This document shows positions 53,309 to 61,936 of a DNA stretch of 64,000 nucleotides, one piece after another (position 1 is the first letter of the stretch; every line of letters starts with the position of its first letter). A model generated the notes under the pieces. It was not told where the DNA came from, did not search any database, and saw only the letters and a program-made list of their open reading frames with translations. This DNA comes from CBDFNC01 sp965249895 (GTDB lineage: Bacteria > Pseudomonadota > Gammaproteobacteria > Enterobacterales > CBDFNC01): positions 558,001 through 622,000 of the forward strand of contig CBDFNC010000003.1 of assembly GCA_965249895.1 (NCBI GenBank), read 5' to 3'. Both the position numbers and the translations under genes were made by a program.

Positions 53309-55201
53309 ATGAGTAATCCAAGCAATAGTGTAAAACCTTCACAGCAAGATCCCGAATTCGATAAGTTTATTGATGCTGCAGTGAGCCGCCGTGGCTTTCT
53401 CTGTGGTGCAAGTGCAACCGGTGCTGCCACGTTTTTAGGTATGAGCCCAATTGCACAAGCCGTCGCTGGCCAAAACACTAAAAGTACTCTGATGGGGTTT
53501 GAAGCTTTACCTGCATCTACGGCTGACGCTGTTATTGTGCCTAAAGGCTACAAAGCCGAGATCCTGGTGTCTTGGGGTGATGCCATCTTCCCGAAAACAG
53601 CGGGTTTCAGCCAGAGCGCAGCTTCTACCGACCAGGATCGTCAGTTTGGTGATAACAACGATGGAATGACATTTTTCCCTATCAGCGAAAGTCGCGCCGT
53701 ATTAGCCGTTAACAATGAATACACCAATCTTGAGTATATGTTCGCTCATGGCGGCAAAGCCATGACGGCCGACGATGTACGCAAAGATCAGGCTGGCCAT
53801 GGTGTGACTGTGGTTGAACTGAAAAAAGAGCAGGCTGGCTGGAAGATTAACCCGAATGGCGAACTAAACCGCAGGATCACAGCTTACACACCGATGGAAA
53901 TAACCGGCCCTGCTGCAGGTCACAAGGTAATGCAAACTGCTGCGGATAAGTCTGGGCGCAAGGCTCTTGGTACCTTTAATAACTGTGCTAACGGTGAGAC
54001 GCCGTGGGGTACTTACCTGACTTGTGAAGAGAACTTTAACAAGTATTTCGGCACTGAAGGTGAAGCAAACCTGACCGATACGCATAAACGTTACGGGCTG
54101 AAAGCCAAGCCAGGCAAGGGTGACTGGAACAAGTTTGATGAACGTTTTGACCTGGCGAAAAACCCTAATGAGCCACATCGATTTGGTTGGATCGTAGAAA
54201 TAGACCCAATGGATCCTAGTTCTACGCCGAAAAAACGCACAGCCTTAGGCCGCTTTAAGCACGAGAACGCTGCGCTGACTGTCAACAAAGACGGTCGCAT
54301 TGTGGTGTACATGGGTGATGATGAGCGCGGCGAGCACTTGTACAAGTTTGTTTCCAAAAACAAAATTGATGCTGCCAACCCTAAATCTCAGCCAGGTCTG
54401 TTGGATGACGGCACCCTATATGTAGCTAAGTTTGACAGCAAAAACGGCGAGCAAAAAGGCGCAGGCCAGTGGCTGGAACTGACCTGGGGTAAAAATGGTC
54501 TGACTGCTGAAAATGGCTTCGCGGATCAGGCCGAAGTGCTTGTATTTGCTCGTAAGGCCGCCACTCAGGTTGGCGCTACCACAATGGATCGCCCCGAATG
54601 GGTTGCGGTACACCCAAGCAACAAACATGTGTGCTGTACCCTGACCAACAACAAATATCGCGGCATTAAGGATAACCAGCCTATAGATGGTGTGAATCCC
54701 CGTGAGGAAAACCCGTACGGCCACATAGTTCGCTGGGCGCCAAAAGATGGCGACCACGCGGCAGATACCTTCGGTTGGGATCTTTTCTTAATTGCGGGTA
54801 ACCCTAAGGTAAACAAAGAGGGTCTGATGGCGGGCAGCACTAATATCAACGAAGAGAATATGTTTAACAGCCCGGACGGTATTGGATTCGACAAGGCGGG
54901 TCGCCTATGGATCCAGACAGATGGTAAGTACTCCAACGAAGGCAAGTTCGAAGGCATGGGTAACAACCAGATGTTATGCGCCGATCCTGCTACCGGAGAA
55001 GTTCGCCGATTTTTGACTGGCCCTGTAGCCTGTGAGGTGACCGGACTGACCTTCACGCCGGATTACAAAACCATGTTTATCGGTATCCAGCACCCGGGGG
55101 AGCGCCTTGCTAAATCGCACTTTCCGGACGGTGGTAAGTCTATTCCACGCTCTTCAGTAGTGATGATCACCAAGGACGATGGCGGTGTGATTGGGACTTA
55201 G
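53309..55201 (+). CDS. PhoX-family alkaline phosphatase (DUF839)
   Basis: A 630-residue Tat-exported protein. The twin-arginine signal is SRRGFLCGASATGAATFLG with R27-R28. The mature part has PhoX/DUF839 landmarks: NNCANGETPWGTYLTCEENF, GRFKHENAALTVNKDGRIVVYMGDDERGEHLYKFVS, RPEWVAVHP, and SPDGIGFDKAGRLWIQTDGK. PhoX enzymes hydrolyse phosphate esters using calcium and iron. Monocistronic, with a terminator hairpin 28 bp after the stop. No Pho box was recognised with confidence. Confidence 0.9.
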   Translation: MSNPSNSVKPSQQDPEFDKFIDAAVSRRGFLCGASATGAATFLGMSPIAQAVAGQNTKSTLMGFEALPASTADAVIVPKGYKAEILVSWGDAIFPKTAGFSQSAASTDQDRQFGDNNDGMTFFPISESRAVLAVNNEYTNLEYMFAHGGKAMTADDVRKDQAGHGVTVVELKKEQAGWKINPNGELNRRITAYTPMEITGPAAGHKVMQTAADKSGRKALGTFNNCANGETPWGTYLTCEENFNKYFGTEGEANLTDTHKRYGLKAKPGKGDWNKFDERFDLAKNPNEPHRFGWIVEIDPMDPSSTPKKRTALGRFKHENAALTVNKDGRIVVYMGDDERGEHLYKFVSKNKIDAANPKSQPGLLDDGTLYVAKFDSKNGEQKGAGQWLELTWGKNGLTAENGFADQAEVLVFARKAATQVGATTMDRPEWVAVHPSNKHVCCTLTNNKYRGIKDNQPIDGVNPREENPYGHIVRWAPKDGDHAADTFGWDLFLIAGNPKVNKEGLMAGSTNINEENMFNSPDGIGFDKAGRLWIQTDGKYSNEGKFEGMGNNQMLCADPATGEVRRFLTGPVACEVTGLTFTPDYKTMFIGIQHPGERLAKSHFPDGGKSIPRSSVVMITKDDGGVIGT

Positions 55202-55228
55202 CCGATCACCTTACTCCTCGCATAAGTG

Positions 55229-55248
55229 AGAGCCAGTCTGGCTCTTTA
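55229..55248 (+). terminator. Terminator after the phoX-type gene
   Basis: AGAGCCAG (55229-55236), a one-base centre, CTGGCTCT (55238-55245), followed by TTAAT. A perfect stem in the expected position. Confidence 0.65.
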
Positions 55249-55261
55249 ATGGGTTACTGGG

Positions 55262-55330
55262 TTACCGGGTCAAGCCCGGTAATGACGCAGTAATGACTCT
55301 GGATTCCCTCTTTCGAGGGAATGACAGATG
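55262..55330. repeat. Two REP-like hairpins each followed by AATGAC
   Basis: ACCGGG-TCAAG-CCCGGT (55264-55280) and TTCCCTC-TTTC-GAGGGAA (55304-55321) are perfect hairpins, each followed by the same AATGAC. They resemble the short dispersed GGGAATGAC hairpins found in many proteobacterial intergenic regions. They sit between convergent phoX-type and ABC permease genes. Confidence 0.6.
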
Positions 55331-55338
55331 TTCGCCAG

Positions 55339-56196
55339 TTAGGCTTTCGGCCCTTTCTTCAGCAATATACTAATCAGTGCCAGCAGGCCAGAGCCCAGCA
55401 TTAATAGCAGGGATACCGAGTTTAGTACCGGTGTTGAGCCTTCCTTAAGTCGGTCAAACATGGCTATGGTCAGTGGTGCGTCTGAGCCCACCAACATCAG
55501 CGTGGTATTAAAGTTTTCAAATGACATTAAGAAACTGATAATACCCGCACCCACAAGGGCTGGCATAAGGTAAGGAATGGTTACCGTGCGGATCGCTTCC
55601 AGCGGGGCGGCTCCGAGGTTTAGCGCCGCCTCTTCCAGGCTACGGTCAAACCTGCGCAGGCGCGCCGAAATCACCAAGGTGCAGATGGTAGAGATAAAGG
55701 CAAACTGACCTAATACGACCAATACTAATCCCGGTCTTAACAACTCGATATCCAGTCCAAAATTGTCTTCCAAACCATTGGCGACGGTACTACTCATGAT
55801 CAGTACGGAAACCCCAAGAATAACGCCAGGGATAACCAGAGGCACCAGCAGCAATATATAGAGGAAGTTCTTGCCGGGAAATTCGTAACGTTCGAATAAA
55901 AACGCGTTACAGGTGGCCAGAAACAGGGCCAGCAGCGTGGTAAACACAGCAACCCAGAAGCTCACTCCAATGCTTTCTAGCAACTCGTCATCATGGAAGA
56001 TGCCAAGTTTAGGCTCGTCACTACCGAAGAACCAGGCTAGGGTGCCGCCATTCCAGGGTAGGGACGGAAATAAGCTGTCGTTAAAGGCAAACACAGCCAC
56101 TACCACTAGAGGCAGCATTAGAAAGATAAAAAACAGAGCCACATAACTTTGATAAATTCGTTGGTATGAGCTCTTGCTTGGTATAGAAGGTAACAT
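55339..56196 (-). CDS. Polyamine-type ABC transporter permease (PotC/PotI-like)
   Basis: A 285-residue inner-membrane permease with six helices and the EAA loop EEAALNLGAAPLEAIRTVTIPYLMP that docks the ATPase. Helical stretches FFIFLMLPLVVVAVFAFND and LLLVPLVIPGVILGVSVLI are typical for spermidine/putrescine permeases. Last gene of a four-gene operon (binding protein, ATPase, two permeases); three bases separate it from the previous permease gene. Confidence 0.92.
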   Translation of the reverse strand: MLPSIPSKSSYQRIYQSYVALFFIFLMLPLVVVAVFAFNDSLFPSLPWNGGTLAWFFGSDEPKLGIFHDDELLESIGVSFWVAVFTTLLALFLATCNAFLFERYEFPGKNFLYILLLVPLVIPGVILGVSVLIMSSTVANGLEDNFGLDIELLRPGLVLVVLGQFAFISTICTLVISARLRRFDRSLEEAALNLGAAPLEAIRTVTIPYLMPALVGAGIISFLMSFENFNTTLMLVGSDAPLTIAMFDRLKEGSTPVLNSVSLLLMLGSGLLALISILLKKGPKA

Positions 56197-56199
56197 GGC

Positions 56200-57054
56200 T
56201 TAACTCATTGTCTTGGAGAAAGATTGACCCGACAGTTTTAAACCTGCCCAGACAATCAGAGATGAAAGAATAAGCAGTAAGATGCCAAAGGCGGAGCCCT
56301 GTTCCCAGTTAAATCGGGTAATAAACTGGGTGAAGATTTGCTCGGTAAACCAGAGGCTGTCTTTGCCACCCAAGAGGTTGGGTGTGAGGTAGTTGCCCAG
56401 TGTCAGCATAAACACCACGATACAACCGGAAACAATACCTGGCATAGCGTGGGGGATGACAACTTCCTTCATCACAGTGAAGGAGCTGCCGCCTAAGTCA
56501 TAACCCGCTTCTACATAACTGTTGTCCAGGCTGTCCAGAGTGCTGACCAGGGGCACCACCATAAACAGCATGGATGTATAAACCAGGCCCAGCATAATAG
56601 TTGCATCGTTATAAAGCAGCTCTACCGGACCATCCACCAAGCCAGCCCATTGCAGGAAACCACTCACTATTCCAGATTCACGCAGTAGGATCATCCAGCC
56701 GTAAGTTCTTACCAGCTCGCTGACCCAGAAAGGCAACAGGCAGGCCAGAAATAGCAGGCTTTTGCTTTTCCCCTGGCATACCTTGGCGATATAAAAGGCG
56801 ATGGGGAAGGCGATGATCAGGGTTAGAAATGTCGCTAGCAGTGACATTAGGGCGGTGCGCATAAAAGTGCGCCAGTACAAAGGTTCGGTAAAGAACTCGG
56901 TATAGTGCTTCCAACTAAACAGGGTTTCGCCGCCAACCAGACGTTCATGGAGTGAGATGTTCAGCATTTGGCCGTGGGGCAACAAGATCAGCAAAGTCAT
57001 CCACAGGACAAACGGCGTTAGTAGTAAATATAAGCCGAACTTTTTATGGGTCAT
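56200..57054 (-). CDS. Polyamine-type ABC transporter permease (PotB/PotH-like)
   Basis: A 284-residue six-helix permease. Landmarks are LLTPFVLWMTLLILLPHGQML at the N-terminus, LLPFWVSELVRTYGWMILLRE, and the EAA loop VEAGYDLGGSSFTVMKEVVIPHAMPG. It pairs with the next permease to form the channel. Its start codon shares one base with the ATPase gene's stop (TAATG), so they are translationally coupled. Confidence 0.92.
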   Translation of the reverse strand: MTHKKFGLYLLLTPFVLWMTLLILLPHGQMLNISLHERLVGGETLFSWKHYTEFFTEPLYWRTFMRTALMSLLATFLTLIIAFPIAFYIAKVCQGKSKSLLFLACLLPFWVSELVRTYGWMILLRESGIVSGFLQWAGLVDGPVELLYNDATIMLGLVYTSMLFMVVPLVSTLDSLDNSYVEAGYDLGGSSFTVMKEVVIPHAMPGIVSGCIVVFMLTLGNYLTPNLLGGKDSLWFTEQIFTQFITRFNWEQGSAFGILLLILSSLIVWAGLKLSGQSFSKTMS

Positions 57055-58160
57055 TACGCGCCCACCCCAGCGGGTAAGCAGGACACCTGACTCGCATCCC
57101 AGCGCACGATCATTTTATCGCCTGGGTTAAGTTGGCCCAAAGTATTGGTTTGCGGTAGCAAGACTGAGAGTTGCTGCCCACTGGACAGTACTTTCGCGCT
57201 GACCTGGCTACGGGCGCCGTCAAACAGTAACTCTTCAACTTCAATTTCGAACTGGTTATCTCCGGTAATAATTTCACCCGGTCGATGTAAGGTGATGGCT
57301 TCAGGTCGAATAAACAGATCGGCTTCCTGGCCCTGAGCCATAGAGTGGCCGGTCAGACAGCTGAAATTTAGCCCGCCACAACTAAGGGATAACTGGTCAC
57401 CTTGTTGATCCAGCACCTTGCCGCGGAAATGGTTGGTTTCCCCGACAAACTTGGCCACAAAAGCCGTTTTCGGGTGGTAATACAGCTCTTGCGGTGTACC
57501 TACCTGCTCAAACTTACCCTGATTCATCACTGCAACCTGGTCTGACATAACCAGGGCTTCCGACTGATCATGGGTAATGTAAACAAAAGTGGTGCCAAAT
57601 TCCTGCTGCAGGTGTTTGAGCTCTACTTTCATCTGCTCACGCAGTTTTAAATCCAATGCTCCTAACGGCTCATCTAACAGCAGTACATCCGGCTCCAATA
57701 CCAGGCAGCGCGCGATGGCAATACGTTGCTTCTGACCGCCTGAAAGCTGGGAGATCTCTTTGCTTTCAGAGCCGGACAGGTCAACCCGGGCCAGCACCTT
57801 TTTTATTTTATCGCTGATGGAGGATTTACTTTCCCCGCGGCGCTTTAACCCATAAGCAATATTTTCGGCCACGTTCATGGTGGGGAACAACGCCAGATGC
57901 TGAAAGACCATGTTGACGGGGCGTTTGTTAGGAGGGATCCCAGTCATGGATTTCTGTTTAATGATGATATCGCCAGAGTTGGCTTGTTCGAAACCGGCCA
58001 GCATTCTCAGCAGGGTGGTTTTGCCGCAACCGGATGGCCCTAAAATGGAGAAAAATGATCCCTGGGGCACGGAGAAGTTTATTTTGTCGACGGCGGTAAA
58101 AGAGCCAAAGGTTTTTATCAGGTCACGACACTCTAGGTCGATACTATTATTTTGTTTCAT
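57054..58160 (-). CDS. Polyamine-type ABC transporter ATPase (PotA/PotG-like)
   Basis: A 368-residue ATPase. Walker A is GPSGCGKTTL at about residue 41, the signature is LSGGQKQRIAIARCL, Walker B is VLLLDEPLGALD, with switch His in YITHDQSEAL. The C-terminal about 110 residues form a TOBE regulatory domain (LFIRPEAITL). It powers uptake through the two downstream permeases. It is separated from the binding-protein gene by 86 bp with two hairpins. Confidence 0.94.
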   Translation of the reverse strand: MKQNNSIDLECRDLIKTFGSFTAVDKINFSVPQGSFFSILGPSGCGKTTLLRMLAGFEQANSGDIIIKQKSMTGIPPNKRPVNMVFQHLALFPTMNVAENIAYGLKRRGESKSSISDKIKKVLARVDLSGSESKEISQLSGGQKQRIAIARCLVLEPDVLLLDEPLGALDLKLREQMKVELKHLQQEFGTTFVYITHDQSEALVMSDQVAVMNQGKFEQVGTPQELYYHPKTAFVAKFVGETNHFRGKVLDQQGDQLSLSCGGLNFSCLTGHSMAQGQEADLFIRPEAITLHRPGEIITGDNQFEIEVEELLFDGARSQVSAKVLSSGQQLSVLLPQTNTLGQLNPGDKMIVRWDASQVSCLPAGVGA

Positions 58161-58174
58161 GGACAGCCTGTATG

Positions 58175-58233
58175 TAATAAACCAGCGATCGCTGGTTTAT
58201 TAGAGAAGAGCAAGGGATCCAAATGGATCCCTT
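58175..58233 (-). promoter_or_regulatory. Two hairpins between the binding-protein and ATPase genes
   Basis: On the transcribed (minus) strand the first is AAGGGATCC-ATTT-GGATCCCTT (58233-58212). The second is a 28-bp perfect palindrome (58202-58175) with half-site TAATAAACCAGCGA. Such intercistronic hairpins after a solute-binding-protein gene usually stabilise its message or cause partial termination, so that the binding protein is made in excess. Confidence 0.65.
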
Positions 58234-58246
58234 TAATTCAATGTGA

Positions 58247-59317
58247 TTATTGCGCCGCTTTGATGCGATCAAGCACCTTACCTTCAAGCTCTTCCAGGCC
58301 AGCCGGAACCGCTGGATACCATTTGATGTTATCAATGGCTTCGGCAGGGAAGCTTTGCTGGAACTGTACTTTCGCTACTTCATCAACAAACTCGTCAGCA
58401 CCTTGTGATGCAGTAAAGTTACCCGCTGATCCTGTGATCATGGCGGCGACCTTTGGCTGCATAACAAAGTTAATCCACTTATACGCAGCGTCCACAGACT
58501 TGGCTTTACGTGGGATGGCGAAGGTATCTATCCAACCCAAGGCGCCGGAAGCCGGGGCCACAAAGGTAACATCTTTATTTTCACGATTGAGTTTCCAGCC
58601 ACCAGCATCCCATGCCATGGCTGCGACGACTTCGTTAGAACGAACCAGGTTCAGCAGGGCATCGCCGCCGGTCCAGTAAGTTTTTACGTTGACTTTACAG
58701 GCGATCAGCTGTTTTTCTACTTTGTCTAACACTTGCTGATACTTGGCTGGATCGCTGTATGCGGCAAAAGGATCTTCACCCATTGCGAAGGCAAATCCGA
58801 TCAGGGTCGGACGCTTCAGGCGGTAGGAGACCTTACCCTTATAGGTATCGCTACACAGGTCGGTGTAATCTTTTACATTTCCCGCCTGTTTGGTATTAAC
58901 CACCAGGCCACTGGTTCCCCATACGTGAGGAACGCCATACACCTTGCCATCCAGCTGGGTATTGGTTTTGGTAGACTCCAGCATTGATGGGATGATCTGG
59001 CTTGCATCAATCTTGCTAAGGTCGATAGGCTGATAAATATTAAAATTCTGTTGAGCGCCCGTCACCCTGTCCTGGCTGGGCTGAACCAGGTCAAAACCTG
59101 CACCCCGGGTGGCGCGCAGTTTCGAAATCATATCTTCGTTATTAGACTTGGTGACCTTAACTTCGATGCCTGTTTCTTTTTCAAACAGCTCTACGACTTC
59201 TTTGGGAGCATAACCACCCCAGGTAAGTAGGCGTAAGGTTTCAGCAGATAGTGAGGTAGAGGTGATCAAGGTTGCAGTAGCTATTAACCACTTGGCTTTA
59301 TTGTTGGGATTTACCAT
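58247..59317 (-). CDS. Polyamine-type periplasmic binding protein (PotD/PotF-like)
   Basis: A 356-residue secreted binding protein with a signal peptide ending near SLSAET. The mature N-terminus, ETLRLLTWGGYAPKEVVELFEKETGIEV, is the classical start of PotD/PotF proteins. TYWTGGDALLNLVRSNEVVAAMAWDAGGW and GALGWIDTFAIPRKAK follow the ligand-lobe pattern. It is the first gene of the operon, as in potFGHI. Ligand (putrescine, spermidine or another cation) cannot be fixed from sequence alone. Confidence 0.92.
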   Translation of the reverse strand: MVNPNNKAKWLIATATLITSTSLSAETLRLLTWGGYAPKEVVELFEKETGIEVKVTKSNNEDMISKLRATRGAGFDLVQPSQDRVTGAQQNFNIYQPIDLSKIDASQIIPSMLESTKTNTQLDGKVYGVPHVWGTSGLVVNTKQAGNVKDYTDLCSDTYKGKVSYRLKRPTLIGFAFAMGEDPFAAYSDPAKYQQVLDKVEKQLIACKVNVKTYWTGGDALLNLVRSNEVVAAMAWDAGGWKLNRENKDVTFVAPASGALGWIDTFAIPRKAKSVDAAYKWINFVMQPKVAAMITGSAGNFTASQGADEFVDEVAKVQFQQSFPAEAIDNIKWYPAVPAGLEELEGKVLDRIKAAQ

Positions 59318-59401
59318 GTTTTATGCTCAATAATTAGTGATAAGTGGAGTCAGTATCGAATTGATACGACGTGGCTATTTCTGTATAGAATGCCGCCTTA
59401 T

Positions 59402-59601
59402 GGCGCTGTTAGCAAAGATTGTTGGTCAAATCGACGGGGTTTCATCCGGCCAGTTCCTTCTCGTGTCCGTCCGATACTGGGCGATTCGTCGTCACTAGGC
59501 CAGGTAATTACAAAGATAAGCCGTTCTTACACGGTCAAATTTTTTATCCACCCCTTTAGCCTACTCATTTGCCGCTACCAACAGAAATTGCTAACAGCGC
59601 C
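59402..59601. mobile_element. 200-bp MITE with IS6-like ends and 8-bp target duplication
   Basis: Left end GGCGCTGTTAGCAA (59402-59415) is repeated inverted at the right end (TTGCTAACAGCGCC, 59588-59601). After a poorly matched five-base step, GTTGGT/ACCAAC continue the inverted repeat to 25 bp. The element is flanked on both sides by CGCCTTAT (59394-59401 and 59602-59609). An 8-bp duplication and a GGC.CTGTT..CAAA-type end fit IS6-family elements such as IS26. The 200 bp encode no transposase, so movement would need one supplied in trans. It is inserted 85 bp upstream of the binding-protein gene. Confidence 0.85.
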
Positions 59602-59609
59602 CGCCTTAT

Positions 59610-59807
59610 ACATCAATAAATCATAATTGTTTCATTAATGTGACAAAGTCAAAGGGTAGAGGGGGGAAATGTGATTTCATTCTATATAACTGTTTTAAAA
59701 TGAGTTAGATAGGTGCATAAACTTAGATTGTTAAAAGTTATAGAAAAACTGCTGAAACAGGTCTTTGGCTAATAGCACCAGCTCAAATGCTTGCCCGGAT
59801 TAACCAA
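59610..59807. other. AT-rich intergenic stretch between the MITE and the LysR gene end
   Basis: No ORF or strong hairpin. It may have belonged, before insertion of the MITE, to the promoter region of the ABC transporter operon. Confidence 0.35.
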
Positions 59808-60716
59808 TTAAAACTTATCAGCCTGATAGGGTGAGCTGCTCGATTCAATAATTCGCTTAACAAACCAGCGCAGTGCTCTACCTTTGTTATTTACTCTCCA
59901 TGAACAGTATTGAGGTGTTTCCGGTGCATTTTTATCTATGGTTAAGGTCACGAGTTCACCGCTTATAAGATGACTTTGAATTCGATGCACAGGCAAGAAG
60001 CCGACACCAACCCCCTGAACCAAAGCTAGGATCTTATGCTCCATGGTGGCGACGCTTAAGGTTGCTTGTTTAGCAAAAACCCTGTGTGACAAAATAGGCG
60101 AATTTTTTGATGAGTCTTTAATCACTATTGTTGGGTAGGGTTTTACATCATCCTCATTCAGGGGCAGCTTATGCTTTGTTAGTGGGTGACCTTTAGCCAC
60201 CACAAACTGCCACTTTGCTTGCATTATTTGTTCAAACTTAATGCCTGGCATCTTCATCGCCGGCGGGGGACCGCCAATACCAATATCGGCTCTGTGTTCA
60301 ACAATAGCTTCCAGGCTGCCGCCCATAACCTCTTCGGACAAGTTAACCTGAACTCCGGTATTGAGTTGATAAAACTCAGTCACTATGGGGTAGAGCTTGG
60401 TGATATCCCAAACCGTATCAAGGGCGATATTGATACTAGATTCCCAGCCACTGTTTACCTGGTGTGCTGACTCCACTATTTTCTGCGCATTAACTAATAA
60501 CTCCCTACCCTGTTCCAGCAGAACCCTACCGGCAGGCGTTAACATTGAGCGTCTACCTTCACGCTTGAAGATAACAAAACCCAGATCCTCTTCCAATTTT
60601 TGCACAGTATAGGTAATGGTGGAAGGGACGCGATACAGAGCCGCCGCCGCAGAGGCAAAGCTACCCTTTTTATCAATCGCGTCGAGTACTTATAATGCGT
60701 CTAAGGTTAATTTCAT
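59808..60716 (-). pseudogene. LysR-family regulator interrupted by a stop at codon 9
   Basis: From ATG 60716 the frame reads MKLTLDAL, then TAA (60692-60690), then VLDAIDKKGSFASAAAALYR, VPSTITYTVQKLEEDLGF and a full substrate-binding domain to 59808. Removing the stop gives a normal 302-residue LysR protein of the type found next to pirin genes, with the HTH around GSFASAAAALYRVPSTITY. The next in-frame start lies at or after the HTH (ATP-independent GTG codons exist, but none precedes a complete HTH with a good ribosome site). So the regulator is probably inactive, or needs readthrough. It is divergent from the pirin gene. Confidence 0.8.
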
Positions 60717-60885
60717 TCGCTTTGTTCCTACAGTATTTGATTGTTCAGTAATTTCTAACGTATATGTCAATATATTCCGATTTTTTGCTTTAACCAAGTG
60801 TTTATAATGATTTCATGTTCGAAACATTAAGTCATTTAGCTAGGTGTTTAGTTAAAAGGACGTGTTAATCAATAGGAAGGGAAAA

Positions 60886-61545
60886 ATGGAAATATTACAG
60901 CGAGATTCATTACCACGAGGCGGTTTTGCAGGATTAAAAGAGACCCGGCTTGTTAAAGCCGGTGGCGACAGCGGCACCTGGAATGGCATAGGTAATTTTG
61001 TTTATTTAGCGGATGCGCGTTATTTGCCTTACGGTGAAACCAGGATGCATTCCCACCATGAGATAGATGTCATTACTATTATGCTGGAAGGTAGATTAAC
61101 CCACGAGGGCTCCTTGGAAGATGGTCAGTCCATGGTGGCAAATCAGGTTCAAGTGCAACGTGCTGGTGGTGAAGGGTTCGCTCATAACGAAGTGAACCCG
61201 GATAAAAGTGGCACACGTTTGCTGCAATTATGGGCTCTGCCTGAAACGGCTGGTGAAGCTTCTGGTTATAAGTTATATGACCTTAAGCTGGATCAGCTAA
61301 CGCGTATATATGGCGGCCGTAAATCAGCAACCTTTGACAGCCGTACCGTTATTGAAGTCGGTTTACTGGGAAAAAGTAAAACCATTAGTAAAAAAGGTGA
61401 GTTTTTAGCTTATGTGACAAATGGAGAGGCACAAGCGAATGGCGTAACCGTAAAAGACGGTGATTTAATTCGCGGTGAAGATCTGGAATTTAAGGTTCTC
61501 AGCGACACCCTTCACTTAACCCTGATTAGTCTAGATGCCTTCTGA
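60886..61545 (+). CDS. Pirin family protein
   Basis: A 219-residue bicupin of the pirin family, which bind iron and in bacteria include quercetin 2,3-dioxygenase-like enzymes. The N-terminal cupin has the metal ligands in MHSHHEIDVITIMLEG and HEGSLEDG; RAGGEGFAHNEVNP and LLQLWALPE are further signatures. The ATG at 60886 follows GGAAGGGAAAA and is preferred to the GTG at 60862. Divergent from the LysR gene and followed by a DUF2798 gene, a common trio. Confidence 0.9.
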   Translation: MEILQRDSLPRGGFAGLKETRLVKAGGDSGTWNGIGNFVYLADARYLPYGETRMHSHHEIDVITIMLEGRLTHEGSLEDGQSMVANQVQVQRAGGEGFAHNEVNPDKSGTRLLQLWALPETAGEASGYKLYDLKLDQLTRIYGGRKSATFDSRTVIEVGLLGKSKTISKKGEFLAYVTNGEAQANGVTVKDGDLIRGEDLEFKVLSDTLHLTLISLDAF

Positions 61546-61610
61546 GGGTGTTTAACCCTAACCGGCACCTCAGTGCTTAACCGAAGAGCTAAGTAACTCA
61601 AGAGTAAATT

Positions 61611-61853
61611 ATGATAAATAAAAAATATCAAAGTATCGTATTTTCTTTTTTAATGGCGTTATTTATGTCCGGTATTATGTCCCTGGTTATGAGTATTGCT
61701 AACTCGGGCTTAGTAGAAAGCATCGTTGCTATTTGGATGAATGCCTGGGCATTTTCTTTTGTTATCGCGTTTCCTGTTATTTTCCTGGTCGTGCCTGTGG
61801 TTAAGCTGATAGTACAAAGAGTGATTAAACAAGATGAAGCGGTAACCGCGTAG
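61611..61853 (+). CDS. DUF2798 small membrane protein
   Basis: An 80-residue protein with two membrane helices (SIVFSFLMALFMSGIMSLVMS and WAFSFVIAFPVIFLVVPVVKLIV), matching DUF2798. Function unknown; often next to LysR and pirin genes. It starts 65 bp after the pirin gene and is probably co-transcribed. Confidence 0.85.
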   Translation: MINKKYQSIVFSFLMALFMSGIMSLVMSIANSGLVESIVAIWMNAWAFSFVIAFPVIFLVVPVVKLIVQRVIKQDEAVTA

Positions 61854-61936
61854 TATGTCAGTGGACCTTATGATGTTGGCAAAACTAATATTCACTTTCT
61901 ATGGATGGAAACGGGTGACTAAGCCACCCGCTGACA

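Noticed and set aside
59390..59626. 78-codon ORF across the MITE
   Set aside because: It starts before and ends after the inserted element, so it is created by the insertion and is not a transposase remnant that I can recognise.
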